From: Planctomycetota bacterium | GTDB taxonomy: Bacteria > Planctomycetota > Phycisphaerae > UBA1845 | Direction of reading: 5' to 3' | Length of the DNA stretch: 7,001 nucleotides | Assembly: GCA_022566435.1 (NCBI GenBank) | Contig: JADFIX010000194.1 | Span: 1 to 7,001, forward strand | Shown: one piece after another, positions 1-5,372 of the stretch | Layout of the letters: every line of letters begins with the position of its first letter | Position numbering within the stretch: position 1 is the first letter of the stretch | The notes under the pieces: model-generated | The model's database searches: none | What the model saw: only the letters and a program-made list of their open reading frames with translations | Told to the model about the DNA's origin: nothing | Made by a program: the position numbers and the translations under genes

Positions 1-110
1 AGAAACTCGCTCACCAAACGCGACACGCTGGTCTCATTGCGCTTCGAAAACCGTTTCGCCCGTCTGATTACGGCCTCGTCCACCGAGAGCGTGAGTTTCT
101 TTTTCGACAT
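1..110 (-). CDS. DUF6364-like ribbon-helix-helix antitoxin, N-terminal part only
   Basis: Reading leftward from the ATG at 110, an open frame of 36 codons runs off the left edge, so only the N-terminus is present. It begins MSKKKLTLSVDEAVIRRAKR and continues with a Lys/Arg-rich helix and a 'TSVSRLVSEF' segment. A short beta strand (KLTLSVDE) followed by a helix and a 'ToSRLV' second helix is the layout of the small DUF6364/RHH antitoxins, whose next gene is often a PIN-domain toxin; that gene would lie to the left of this window. The start is supported by GGAGGG (115-120 on the complement) 4 nt upstream. The DNA immediately upstream is a perfect inverted repeat (121-151), as expected for an autoregulated antitoxin. 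The family call rests on pattern memory of 36 residues, and the toxin is not seen. Confidence 0.6.
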   Translation of the reverse strand, partial: MSKKKLTLSVDEAVIRRAKRFSKRNETSVSRLVSEF

Positions 111-120
111 CGAACCCTCC

Positions 121-151
121 ATACGTATAAACCGTTTCACTTTATACGTAT
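121..151 (-). promoter_or_regulatory. Inverted-repeat operator and -10 region of the DUF6364-like antitoxin
   Basis: Arms ATACGTATAAA (121-131) and TTTATACGTAT (141-151) are perfect 11-bp inverted repeats separated by 9 nt. Each arm contains the self-palindrome ATACGTAT, giving two dyad half-sites about 23 bp apart, a spacing that suits two RHH dimers bound side by side. Read leftward, the distal arm supplies a -10-like TATAAA (146-141), with a poor -35 candidate TTGCTC (167-162) at 15 nt spacing. The proximal arm touches the Shine-Dalgarno GGAGGG, so a bound repressor would cover the promoter-to-start interval. The repeat is seen directly; binding by the antitoxin is inferred from RHH autoregulation in general. 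Confidence 0.6.
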
Positions 152-301
152 TGGTGGTCCGGAGCAAGGTTCCCGAAGATCATCGTGTCGGGATCGAGCA
201 GGTCTCGCGATCGAGAAACTACCACCCCCTGAGGCGAACCGTGTGGCGCTGGCGCTCCCCTCATGTCGACACGCGACACGCCGGAGTAGTGATACCGGGT
301 C
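152..301. other. Intergenic stretch between divergent toxin-antitoxin units
   Basis: No convincing gene is seen here. A plus-strand open frame that begins at 37 crosses it, but it is the complement of the antitoxin start and has no family resemblance or ribosome site. The stretch separates the leftward antitoxin promoter from the rightward abiE promoter. Confidence 0.5.
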
Positions 302-329
302 TGGACAAAACCTCACGTTAAGTTACAAT
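302..329 (+). promoter_or_regulatory. Predicted promoter of the abiEi-abiEii operon
   Basis: TGGACA (302-307) is a 5-of-6 match to the -35 consensus and TACAAT (324-329) a 5-of-6 match to the -10 consensus, with a 16-nt spacer. The predicted start point is near 336, leaving a leader of roughly 55 nt before the GTG at 391. The left operator arm (311-327) fills the spacer and overlaps the -10, so a bound repressor would block RNA polymerase. Assignment is by eye. Confidence 0.6.
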
Positions 330-382
330 TCGTCCATAGCGAAGCCAGAAGGGCAGGGGACAGAATGTAACGTTACGTGAGG
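311..382 (+). promoter_or_regulatory. Two-arm inverted-repeat operator of the abiE operon
   Basis: CCTCACGTTAAGTTACA (311-327) and TGTAACGTTACGTGAGG (366-382) are inverted copies matching at 15 of 17 positions, with arm centres about 55 bp apart (near five helical turns). The right arm also contains the perfect palindrome GTAACGTTAC (367-376) and its end is the Shine-Dalgarno GTGAGG of abiEi. AbiEi of Streptococcus agalactiae is known to repress its own operon by cooperative binding to two inverted repeats in its promoter, and this arrangement fits that model. Direct sight: the repeats. Inference: that AbiEi binds them. Confidence 0.65.
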
Positions 383-390
383 TATCGTCC

Positions 391-969
391 GTGTTAAGAG
401 ACGCATTCGCAGCCGTGCACGAGATCGCGCTGGATCATCACGGCTACTTTACCACAGAGCAGGCCCGGGCGGCGGGAGTAGACCCGCATGCGGTGCTGAT
501 GATGCAGCGCCGCGGTACTGTTGAGCGCGTAGCGCATGGCCTGTACCGCAATCCCTTGGTCGCCGCATCTTCGCTCGGCCCATACATGGCGGCATCGCTT
601 TGGCCGCGAGGCGTGCGGGGAGTCCTTTCCCATCAGACGGCGCTGGAACTGCTCGGGCTTTCGGATGTGAACCCAGCCCGGATCCATATCTTGCTTCCGG
701 TGCGCATGCGTGTGCGGCGGCAGGTGCCGCCCCACTACGTTCTACATCACGCGCGCATCGAACCCCGAGACACGACGCTCGTGGAGGGCATCCCAGTCAC
801 GACGGCTCTGCGCACCATCCAAGACTGCCACGAGGCGCATCTTGGCCCAGCCCTTCTTCGTCAGGCTATAGAGGATGGCCGCAGGACGGGACGCCTGAGC
901 ACCGATGAGGCAGCACTTCTGGAGAATGAAGTCCTGTCTCACGACCCGGAGGTGAGTCGTGGCCGATGA
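391..969 (+). CDS. abiEi: AbiEi family antitoxin / transcriptional autorepressor (type IV TA)
   Basis: 192 residues. The N-terminal part (about 10-55) reads as the winged-helix of AbiEi proteins: 'GYFTTEQARAAGVD' then 'RRGTVERVAHGLYRNP', in which the wing ends in the typical G-hydrophobic-YR. A C-terminal effector domain follows, with 'LSHQTALELLGLSDV' (79-93) and 'RIHILLPV'. Known role: AbiEi represses its operon through the winged helix and, through the C-terminal domain, counteracts the AbiEii toxin without protein-protein contact (type IV). The GTG start is preceded by GTGAGG (377-382) at 8 nt. The gene overlaps abiEii by 11 nt, so translation is probably coupled. The promoter and paired operator arms directly upstream strengthen the call. 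It could alternatively be filed under the broader 'type IV TA AbiEi antitoxin domain' family. Confidence 0.87.
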   Translation: MLRDAFAAVHEIALDHHGYFTTEQARAAGVDPHAVLMMQRRGTVERVAHGLYRNPLVAASSLGPYMAASLWPRGVRGVLSHQTALELLGLSDVNPARIHILLPVRMRVRRQVPPHYVLHHARIEPRDTTLVEGIPVTTALRTIQDCHEAHLGPALLRQAIEDGRRTGRLSTDEAALLENEVLSHDPEVSRGR

Positions 970-1843
970 GATGGTGGACGCGGCGGGTGAGGAGCGTCTT
1001 GCATTCAAACCCCCGCGTAACGTGCCACCCCCGAGCCTCCGCGCCCTTCAGCAGGTGGTCAACCGGTACGCCGAGTACCACGGGGTGGCGCCGAACCGTG
1101 TCCAGCGATGGATCGCTTTCACGGTGCTGGGGGCGGCCCTGAGCCGTCTCTCAACGGAGGACGGCGAGCCGGCCTTCCTCATCAAGGGCGGGGTGTCCCT
1201 GGAGCTGCGGCTCGGGTTGCGGGCCCGTGCGACGAAGGACTTCGACACGACGTTCCGTGGCGAGCGTGACACAGTTCTGGCAGCACTGAGGCAGGCGCTC
1301 ACTGAGGCTTACGAGGGCTTCACGTTCCGTATCGGCGGAGAGGTCAGGGAGTTGACGCACATGACTCAGATCGGGATCAAGATCGAGTACATGGGGAGTG
1401 TGTGGTCTTCGATCAAGATGGACGTCTCGGCCCATGAGGGGACTTCATCGCCGGTCGACGAGGTGCTGGCCATCAGCCTGGCGGACTTCGGCCTCAAGGG
1501 GCCGGAGCGTCTGCCGTGCATTCCCCTATCCACGCAGGTCGCCCAGAAGCTCCACGCCATGACGGAAGACCGCGAGGGTGGTAACCCGAACGAACGGTTC
1601 CGAGACCTTTGGGACGTGTGGGTGCTGCGGAAGCTCGCGCCCCCGACGCCGGAGTTACGCGCGGCCTGTGAGGAGACGTTCAGTCTCCGGGGTAAACAGG
1701 GCTGGCCCCCAACTGTCGTAGCGCACCCGCACTGGACTGAACCGTTCGCCGCCCTCGCTCGCGAAGGGGGAATTCCGGTTCCCGATGCTGAGCAGGCCGC
1801 AAGGGACGTCGCCGAGTATGTGAGAATGATCTCCGAGGCCTGA
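959..1843 (+). CDS. abiEii: AbiEii-family nucleotidyltransferase toxin (type IV TA, abortive infection)
   Basis: 294 residues, close to usual AbiEii length. The nucleotidyltransferase signature is complete: KGGVS at 76-80 (motif I, hG[G/S]), DFD at 94-96 (motif I metal ligands), MDVSA with D155 (motif II), QKLHA with K198 (motif III) and RFRDLWD at 213-219 (motif IV, with D216 and D219). AbiEii/MenT-like enzymes are cytoplasmic and act with NTPs; characterised relatives modify tRNA 3' ends, though AbiEii itself was described as GTP-binding. Release of the toxin during phage infection stops growth and limits phage spread. The GTG start has GGAGGTG (948-954) 4 nt upstream and overlaps the antitoxin gene by 11 nt. 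All motif residues are present, so the toxin appears intact. The C-terminal 60 residues carry no motif I recognise. Confidence 0.87.
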   Translation: MADEMVDAAGEERLAFKPPRNVPPPSLRALQQVVNRYAEYHGVAPNRVQRWIAFTVLGAALSRLSTEDGEPAFLIKGGVSLELRLGLRARATKDFDTTFRGERDTVLAALRQALTEAYEGFTFRIGGEVRELTHMTQIGIKIEYMGSVWSSIKMDVSAHEGTSSPVDEVLAISLADFGLKGPERLPCIPLSTQVAQKLHAMTEDREGGNPNERFRDLWDVWVLRKLAPPTPELRAACEETFSLRGKQGWPPTVVAHPHWTEPFAALAREGGIPVPDAEQAARDVAEYVRMISEA

Positions 1844-1877
1844 GGAGGCGCGTTGCGGGACGTACCCCCCGCCATTA

Positions 1878-2243
1878 TTAGGCCGGAGTCCGATTACGCG
1901 TTCCCGCGGGAATGCATGCCACGTGTACACCGGCTTCGAGCGCACCGATGATCCAATCGTTCAACGATACGCCCTCACGCGCCGCGAGGGATGCGACGGT
2001 CCGGTGCAGATCTAGACTGATGCGCACGTTGAACCTGCCCGAATAGGGCTTATCCGGCTCCTTGCCTTCTTCTTCACACCAGTCCAGATACCCGTCGATC
2101 GCCTCCTTCATCGACGCACGAAGTTCATCGGGCGAGCGACCCTCGAACACGATTTGGTCTCGGGTCCCAATGACGTAACCCTGGAAGGCATCGAGATCGG
2201 GGTCGTACTCGAAGACCCCGGTGTATCCTTTGTACTGGATCAT
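1878..2243 (-). CDS. HicB-family antitoxin with C-terminal RHH domain, no HicA partner
   Basis: 121 residues. The first ~60 residues are a HicB domain with the partial RNase H-like fold: 'YKGYTGVFEYDPD' , 'FQGYVIGTRDQIVFEGRSPDEL' and a helix ending 'AIDGYLDWCEEEG'. Then 'KPYSGRFNVRISLDLH' starts a ribbon-helix-helix DNA-binding domain ending near 105 (strand FNVRISLD, helices RTVASLAAREG and SLNDWIIGALE). This fused type normally neutralises a HicA mRNA interferase and represses its own promoter. No HicA-like frame (60-80 residues, dsRNA-binding fold) fits in the 100 bp upstream or the 34 bp downstream, so this copy is an orphan here. There is no Shine-Dalgarno before the ATG and the predicted transcript start lies about 3 nt before it, which suggests leaderless translation. 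It is convergent with abiEii. The last ~15 residues (from VHVACIPAG) are not family-like and may be drift. Confidence 0.82.
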   Translation of the reverse strand: MIQYKGYTGVFEYDPDLDAFQGYVIGTRDQIVFEGRSPDELRASMKEAIDGYLDWCEEEGKEPDKPYSGRFNVRISLDLHRTVASLAAREGVSLNDWIIGALEAGVHVACIPAGTRNRTPA

Positions 2244-2252
2244 GGGTCGAGG

Positions 2253-2281
2253 ATAGTACTATATGCTAGTACCATAATCAA
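2253..2281 (-). promoter_or_regulatory. Predicted hicB promoter with embedded palindromic operator
   Basis: Read leftward, TTGATT (2281-2276) and TACTAT (2258-2253) are separated by 17 nt, making a plausible -35/-10 pair. The spacer and -10 edge hold the dyad GTACTA-TATGC-TAGTAC (2256-2272), 6-bp perfect arms with a 5-nt centre. That is where an RHH-HicB autorepressor would be expected to bind. The predicted start point is about 3 nt from the ATG, so the mRNA would be nearly leaderless. The sequence elements are seen; function is inferred. Confidence 0.5.
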
Positions 2282-2349
2282 CACTCTCGCATCAAGGGGC
2301 CATAATTCGATCGCGGGAACCTCGCAACGCCTGGCGCGAGAGCCCGCCA

Positions 2350-2938
2350 TTACGTTCGGACCATTCGCCTTGCGACCGTTCGGTATGCATCCAACCCGGA
2401 GTCAGATACCGCGTCGAGCTGTGACAGGCGCGCTAGGGCTTCAGCCATCCCTTGGTTCATCCACCCTAGCGTATGGATTAGGCGGCGATGACTCCGAGGG
2501 AGGTTCCGATCCCAGATCGGCTCATGGTGGAAGACGCGATTCCGAAGATCTCTCAATTCACCGAGGCGTTGGAGAATTGCGGGACGGCTACGGTGGTCCC
2601 GAGGCAGAAATGGGAACGCGTTGGGGATTATTGCGGGCCACAGCCCGGGGCCGGTTGCGCGGCCTTGTTCGTACGGACGTCGGCAAAGGCTGACCCAGAA
2701 CCCAAGACTGAGCTTCGAGATCAACCGTCCCGGTGTCAGCGGCTTCTTGCCCTTCTGCAGAAGGGCCTTAGCCTCTTGAACGGCTCGTTCCTCGTTCTGG
2801 TAGAGTTGGCTGGGCTCGGCGTGCAACAGCCTCCAGCTCATCGGTGTCGCCGGAGGCGACGTAGGCCTGTAAGCGTTGATATGACAATGCTTTACGGAGT
2901 GCAGCCAAGGATATGACGTGTTGACTCTCAGCGTCCAT
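2350..2938 (-). pseudogene. Abi-like (HEPN) abortive-infection gene, internally deleted and frameshifted
   Basis: Two parts of one protein lie in different frames. From ATG at 2938, 39 codons give 'LAALRKALSYQRLQAYVASG' and DTDELEAVA, the usual N-terminus of Abi-like proteins (an opening such as 'LR.AlS..RL..Yl..sGD' before the first conserved helices). At about 2821-2830 the frame that continues the family changes by one: the rest resumes as EPSQLYQNEERAVQEAKALL, then KPLTPGRLISKLSLGFWVSL and ends at the stop at 2350. The helices normally found between these blocks, including the 'LEv.LRN' region, are missing, so I infer an internal deletion plus a frameshift. The C-terminal part keeps RNRVFHHEPI, an RxxxxH HEPN ribonuclease motif typical of AbiD/AbiF relatives. 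A 163-residue frame (2350-2841) starting at an internal ATG is the conserved C-terminal half. It could still be translated, but lacks the N-terminal helices. An AGGG lies about 8 nt before the 2938 ATG. Confidence 0.68.
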
Positions 2939-2978
2939 GTGCTTACCCTACGATTGTGATTCCCCGGGCCGTCCTATG

Positions 2979-2999
2979 CTGCTGAGCCTTCGGGCGCAG
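2979..2999 (+). repeat. Hairpin with UUCG tetraloop
   Basis: GCC-TTCG-GGC (2986-2995) forms a C(UUCG)G tetraloop stem, extended by CTGC (2979-2982) pairing with GCAG (2996-2999) across a 3-nt bulge. Such tetraloops are unusually stable in RNA. It lies in the same short stretch as the palindrome 3003-3014 and the terminator that follows, so it may be part of one structured transcript. Confidence 0.4.
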
Positions 3000-3002
3000 T
3001 AT

Positions 3003-3014
3003 GACCCCGGGGTC
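3003..3014. repeat. Perfect 12-bp palindrome GACCCCGGGGTC
   Basis: A perfect 12-bp palindrome lies 1 nt before the terminator stem. Its half GACCCC is repeated in the terminator's left arm and GGGGTC in the right arm, so the palindrome could compete with the terminator for pairing (an attenuator-like possibility), or may be a decayed second terminator. Confidence 0.5.
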
Positions 3015-3015
3015 G

Positions 3016-3054
3016 GGACCCCAGAAGCCGCACGGCCTCTGGGGTCCTTTGTTT
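3016..3054 (+). terminator. Strong rho-independent terminator
   Basis: GGACCCCAGA (3016-3025) pairs perfectly with TCTGGGGTCC (3038-3047) over 10 bp with a 12-nt loop, which can add GCC/GGC pairing, followed by the T-rich tail TTTGTTT (3048-3054). It is oriented rightward and ends just before the dehydrogenase GTG at 3056. No plus-strand gene lies close to its left (abiEii ends at 1843 and no terminator is seen there), so it ends either a long abiE transcript, a small RNA starting near 2985, or a gene lost at a rearrangement. Confidence 0.8.
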
Positions 3055-3055
3055 A

Positions 3056-4372
3056 GTGATCCCCAGGCTCGAACATTTCCGCACCGGTGAGGTCACGGTC
3101 GGCGTTGTGGGCTTGGGCTACGTGGGTTTGCCACTGATCCGCGCGTTTATATCGAGCGGCTTCAAGACAATAGGATTTGACGTAGATCTCCGCAAAATCG
3201 AATCGTTGCGTGCCGGGAAAAGCTACATCGGACACATTCCATCAGACTGGATTGCCGATCAAATTCGCGACGAAAGTTTTTTGCCAACAGACGACATGTC
3301 TCGATTGGCGGAAGCAGACGCACTACTGATTTGTGTACCAACACCCTTAACCGAGAGCCGTGATCCTGACCTGAGCTATGTCGAGGCCACAGTGCGGCAA
3401 ATCGCCGAATATTTGCGCCCAGGCCAACTGGTCATCCTTGAAAGCACTACTTATCCCGGAACCACGCGCGACATCGTGCTGCCAATCTTGCAGAGCTCTG
3501 GACTGCAGGTGGGTGAGGACTATTACGTTGCGTATAGCCCTGAGCGCGAGGATCCAGGAAACCTCGAGTATTCGGCCCAAAGCATCCCCAAAGTCGTCGG
3601 CGGCATTGACGAAACAAGTTGTGCATTAGCCGCTGAACTGTATCGTCAGGCGGTTGTCGAAGTGGTACCCGTCGCCAACTGCGAAATCGCCGAAGCTTGC
3701 AAGATCGTCGAGAACACCTACCGCGCCGTCAACATCGCGATGGTCAATGAACTGAAAGTTCTTTTTCAGCAAATAGGCATCGACGTGTGGCAAGTGATCG
3801 AAGCGGCGAAGACCAAGCCTTTCGGTTTTCAGGCATTTTATCCGGGGCCAGGATTGGGTGGTCACTGCATTCCGATTGATCCGTTTTACCTCAGTTGGCT
3901 CGCACGCAAGAACGGCATCGCTACGCGGTTTATCGAACTGGCGGGTGAAGTCAACACAAGTATGCCGCAGTACGTTGTGAGTCGAGTGATCGAGGCGCTG
4001 AACGATTCGGGCAAGCCGTTGCGCGGCAGCCGGGTCGCCATCTTGGGCGTTGCTTACAAGAAGGACATTGACGATCCACGCGAAAGCCCCTCATTCAAGC
4101 TGATGGAGTTGCTGCAGGCGGGTGGTGCCGTGCTCAGCTACAATGATCCGCACATCCCCGTGCTTCCTTCGATGCGTCACTACCAAGTGCCTCGGCTTGC
4201 CAGCGAAGATCTCACGCCGGATTTTCTGGCTTCTCAAGATTGTATACTGATTGCCACGGATCATTCCGCTTATGACTTCGAATCGATCGTCCGCTTTGCT
4301 CCAATGATCGTTGACACGCGAAACGCAACAAAGAACGTCGCCTTCGGACGAGAAAAAGTGTACAAGGCGTAA
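3056..4372 (+). CDS. UDP-N-acetylhexosamine 6-dehydrogenase (nucleotide sugar dehydrogenase)
   Basis: 438 residues, normal for the UDP-glucose/GDP-mannose dehydrogenase superfamily. The NAD-binding Rossmann motif is G19-L-G21-Y-V-G24, then FDVD at 41-44 binding the cofactor ribose. Other marks are VPTPL (94-98), ESTTYPGTT (129-137), YSPEREDPGN (160-169), KIVENTYRAVN (216-226) and the catalytic cysteine C271 in GGHCIPIDP (268-276). The C-terminal UDP-binding domain follows, with GVAYKKDIDDPRESPS (331-346). The 'STTYPGTT' and 'SPEREDPGN' forms favour the WbpA/TviB branch, which oxidises UDP-GlcNAc (or UDP-GalNAc) at C6 to the uronic acid using two NAD+, in the cytoplasm. GTG at 3056 gives a usual 14-residue lead before the Rossmann strand; no other start exists between it and the stop at 3002. 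It lacks a Shine-Dalgarno and sits 1-2 nt after a terminator, which is odd. It is followed by an epimerase gene 2 nt later. Confidence 0.88.
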   Translation: MIPRLEHFRTGEVTVGVVGLGYVGLPLIRAFISSGFKTIGFDVDLRKIESLRAGKSYIGHIPSDWIADQIRDESFLPTDDMSRLAEADALLICVPTPLTESRDPDLSYVEATVRQIAEYLRPGQLVILESTTYPGTTRDIVLPILQSSGLQVGEDYYVAYSPEREDPGNLEYSAQSIPKVVGGIDETSCALAAELYRQAVVEVVPVANCEIAEACKIVENTYRAVNIAMVNELKVLFQQIGIDVWQVIEAAKTKPFGFQAFYPGPGLGGHCIPIDPFYLSWLARKNGIATRFIELAGEVNTSMPQYVVSRVIEALNDSGKPLRGSRVAILGVAYKKDIDDPRESPSFKLMELLQAGGAVLSYNDPHIPVLPSMRHYQVPRLASEDLTPDFLASQDCILIATDHSAYDFESIVRFAPMIVDTRNATKNVAFGREKVYKA

Positions 4373-4374
4373 CC

Positions 4375-5310
4375 ATGGCATTGCATCTGGTCACTGGCGG
4401 TGCCGGATTCATCGGATCGCATATCGTAGATGCTCTCGTCAATCGAGGCGATCAAGTCCGCGTGCTAGACAACCTCAGCACGGGAAGTCCGGCAAACCTG
4501 GGCGACCTTGCCGAGCATGTCGAATTGATCGAAGGAGAAGTGACGGACGAACCGTTGGTCGCACGAGCGGTGACAGGCGTCGATTGCATCTTTCACCAGG
4601 CGGCTCTGGCTTCGGTACCGCGCAGCGTCGAACGCCCGCTCGACACAAACTCCGTGTGCGTGACAGGCACGCTAACCTTGCTAGATCAGGCGCGGCGAGC
4701 TGGTGTCCGCCGAGTCGTCTATGCGGCGTCGAGCAGTTGTTATGGCGACCAGCCACATTCGTCAAAGCGGGAAACAGATTTAACCTCTCCGCTCTCGCCT
4801 TACGCCGTTGCGAAACTCGCCGGCGAGCAATACTGCCACGCGTTTACTCAAACCTATGGACTGGAAACGGTGTGCTTGCGGTACTTCAACGTTTTTGGTC
4901 CTCGCCAGGATCCAGAGAGTCCGTATTCAGCCGTCATCCCACTATTCATTTGTCGTATGCTGGCTGGCGACTCGCCGGTCGTTTACGGCGACGGAATGCA
5001 GTCCCGGGATTTCACCTATGTGGAAAACGTTGTGAGCTGCAACTTACTGGCGGCCGAAGCTGAAAACGCCGTTGGACGTTCCATCAACGTCGCCAACGGC
5101 CGCAGCATCAATCTGCTAGATCTTATCGCAGCGATAAACGAAGTCCTCGATATCAATGTGCAGCCGGTTCACGAACCGCCGCGCGCCGGGGACGTCCGCG
5201 ACAGTATGGCTGACATCACGCTAGCGCAAAAGTTACTGGCGTACGAGCCGAAGGTCGGCTTCCGTGATGGGTTGCGCAGGTCGATTGACTACTACCGCAC
5301 ACTGCTCTAG
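4375..5310 (+). CDS. NAD-dependent UDP-sugar 4-epimerase, extended SDR family
   Basis: 311 residues. The extended SDR features are all present: TGGAGFIG at 7-14 (NAD-binding GxxGxxG), D32 at the end of strand 2 (VLDNLSTG), HQAALASVP (74-82), SSS at 119-121 with the catalytic Ser, and YAVAK (Y143, K147). The substrate-binding part carries RYFNVFGPRQDP (169-180) and GDGMQSRDFTYVEN (205-218). The 'ASVPRSVE' and 'FGPRQDP..PYSAVIP' forms resemble the WbpP/TviC/Gne group, which interconvert UDP-GlcNAc/UDP-GalNAc or their uronic acids. With the dehydrogenase ending 2 nt upstream, the pair parallels WbpO-WbpP and TviB-TviC, which make UDP-GalNAcA for O-antigen and Vi capsule. The 2-nt gap and lack of a promoter indicate one transcript. 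A weak AAGG lies about 7 nt before the ATG. The true substrate cannot be read from sequence; a UDP-glucuronate 4-epimerase is the main alternative. Confidence 0.87.
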   Translation: MALHLVTGGAGFIGSHIVDALVNRGDQVRVLDNLSTGSPANLGDLAEHVELIEGEVTDEPLVARAVTGVDCIFHQAALASVPRSVERPLDTNSVCVTGTLTLLDQARRAGVRRVVYAASSSCYGDQPHSSKRETDLTSPLSPYAVAKLAGEQYCHAFTQTYGLETVCLRYFNVFGPRQDPESPYSAVIPLFICRMLAGDSPVVYGDGMQSRDFTYVENVVSCNLLAAEAENAVGRSINVANGRSINLLDLIAAINEVLDINVQPVHEPPRAGDVRDSMADITLAQKLLAYEPKVGFRDGLRRSIDYYRTLL

Positions 5311-5372
5311 TAGATCCTTCATGCGGAGAACCATAATCACAGATTTAGATGTGTTGCAACCAGTAGAGTGTT
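5311..5372. other. Short gap between convergent 3' ends
   Basis: 62 nt of AT-richer DNA separates the stop of the epimerase (plus) from the stop of the glycosyltransferase remnant (minus). I see no convincing stem-loop with a T-tract here, so no terminator is called. Confidence 0.5.

Noticed and set aside
37..321. 94-codon plus-strand frame
   Set aside because: It lies over the minus-strand antitoxin start and its operator, has no ribosome site and no recognisable domain.
2244..2349. Search for a HicA toxin next to hicB
   Set aside because: The stretch is only ~100 bp, contains the promoter dyad, and shows no HicA-like 'GSH/GGNHxxY' frame on either strand.
2154..2916. Two long plus-strand frames opposite hicB and the Abi-like remnant
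   Set aside because: Low-complexity, Arg/Gly-rich shadows of recognisable minus-strand genes; they also read through the hicB promoter.
2979..3054. tRNA or tmRNA 3' end
   Set aside because: No T-arm GGTTCGAnTCC, acceptor pairing or CCA end; the stem-loops are better explained as a terminator and accessory hairpins.
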